A stretch of DNA of 64,000 bases from Molossus alvarezi (Eukaryota; Chordata; Mammalia; Chiroptera; Molossidae): the NCBI GenBank assembly GCA_037176705.1, contig CM073889.1, positions 53,499,596-53,563,595 of the forward strand. Reading direction: 5' to 3'. Positions 63,819-64,000 of the stretch are shown here, one piece after another (the first letter of the stretch is position 1; each line of letters starts with the position of its first letter). Position numbers and translations under genes: made by a program. The notes beneath the pieces are model-generated. The model saw only the letters and a program-made list of their open reading frames with translations, made no database searches and was not told the origin of the DNA.

Positions 63819-64000
63819 TTGAATGTAAACCCTTGTCCTCAGTGTGAAATGCTGGAATTATCCCGTGGAAATGAATGATAACTCCCGAACTTATGCTTAA
63901 CGTACCCTGTGACAAATTCAACCTATTTCTTGATATCTGACAGAATCATCTCCATTATAACAAGGATTCCAAAGAGTTTCAGGCCTTTGAACAATGGTCC
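63819..64000 (+). repeat. Satellite unit 34, first 182 bp (cut by window end)
   Basis: If the pentamer continued in register this should begin like units 24 and 29 ('cttaaaataccc', 'gacagattc', 'gaataatgg'). It instead reads 'cttaacgtaccc', 'gacaaattc' and 'gaacaatgg', the marks of units 28 and 33. The HOR register therefore changes between ~63,800 and ~63,900. Confidence 0.93.

Larger units (their letters stand above)
1..64000 (+). repeat. Tandem satellite/macrosatellite array, ~1.93 kb unit, 33 units plus a partial
   Basis: The sequence returns to the same text every 1931-1936 bases from the first base to the last, always in the same orientation. Landmarks that recur once per unit include the BamHI site in 'catgccatggatccacg', the 12-bp palindrome aattatataatt (277-288 in unit 1) and the XbaI-type site in 'gggtctagaatg'. 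The ctgcag hexamer occurs five times in unit 1. Unit lengths differ only by indels of 1-4 bp. There is no inserted transposon, no inversion and no non-repeat DNA. Composition is ~40% G+C with marked CpG depletion. The family is not one I can name. Calling it a satellite or macrosatellite rests on the tandem organisation; a centromeric, subtelomeric or other chromosomal position cannot be told from the window. Confidence 0.98.

Noticed and set aside
192..63921. Some 190 ORFs of 60-103 codons on both strands as protein-coding genes
   Set aside because: They are the same few frames repeated once per 1.93 kb unit, overlapping each other on both strands. None has a recognisable domain, and they lengthen, shorten or break with single-base variation between units.
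1..64000. CRISPR array or bacterial tandem operon
   Set aside because: The period is ~1.93 kb with no unique spacers, no cas genes, no long coding frames and no ribosome-binding sites; CpG depletion also speaks against bacteria.
1..64000. Ribosomal DNA or 5S gene array
   Set aside because: I recognise no conserved rRNA segment in the unit, and the unit is too short for a 45S repeat.
1..64000. Tandem LTR retrotransposon or endogenous retrovirus
   Set aside because: No gag, pol or env-like frame, no paired LTR boundaries, no primer-binding site and no target-site duplications were seen; every base belongs to the same periodic unit.
1..64000. Alpha satellite or another named mammalian satellite
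   Set aside because: The unit is not a multiple of 171 bp and shows no internal monomer ladder. I could not match its text to a satellite I know, so no name is given.

Overview
The whole 64 kb window is one uninterrupted head-to-tail tandem array of a single repeat of about 1.93 kb. Taking the window's first base as the phase point, there are 33 complete units (1931-1936 bp each, all in the same orientation) and the first 182 bp of a 34th. I see no flanking unique DNA, no inserted mobile element, no rRNA or tRNA gene, and no gene I would call real. The predicted ORFs (about 60-100 codons) are the same few frames recurring once per period on both strands.

Organism: the sequence is about 40% G+C and strongly CpG-poor. 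I count about 20 CpG in unit 1 where base composition predicts about 75-80. A kilobase-scale satellite with higher-order structure and CpG depletion points to a eukaryote with a methylated genome, most likely a vertebrate and possibly a mammal. I do not recognise the repeat as a named satellite family, and the species call is inference.

Layout: (1) 1 to ~8.27 kb is a dimeric higher-order repeat (HOR) with lag 3867 bp (units 1-2 repeated as 3-4, plus the start of unit 5). (2) ~8.27-34 kb is a mosaic of two or three subfamilies, with near-identical neighbours (5/6/7, 15/16, 10/11) and patchy similarity at lags of 5, 6 and 7 units. (3) ~36.5-44.1 kb is a second dimeric pattern with lag 3871 bp (units 20/22 and 21/23). 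(4) ~43.9-63.9 kb is a pentameric HOR with lag 9660 bp (units 24-28 repeated as 29-33). I found only ten differences by eye over about 10.3 kb of overlap. The register breaks at ~63.8-63.9 kb, where unit 34 starts like units 28/33 instead of units 24/29.

A short site about 1545 bp into each unit divides the array into blocks. It reads gctcgg in units 1-4 (alpha), gagcgg in 5-8 and 13-17 (beta), and gcgcgg in 9-12 and 18-33 (gamma; unit 22 reads ccgcgg). Markers in the first 200 bp of the unit do not always agree with this site, so several units are internal recombinants. The pattern fits ongoing unequal exchange and gene conversion. The interest of the window lies in this multi-scale repeat architecture, not in genes acting together. 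All comparisons were made by eye from the printed sequence; no alignment was run.
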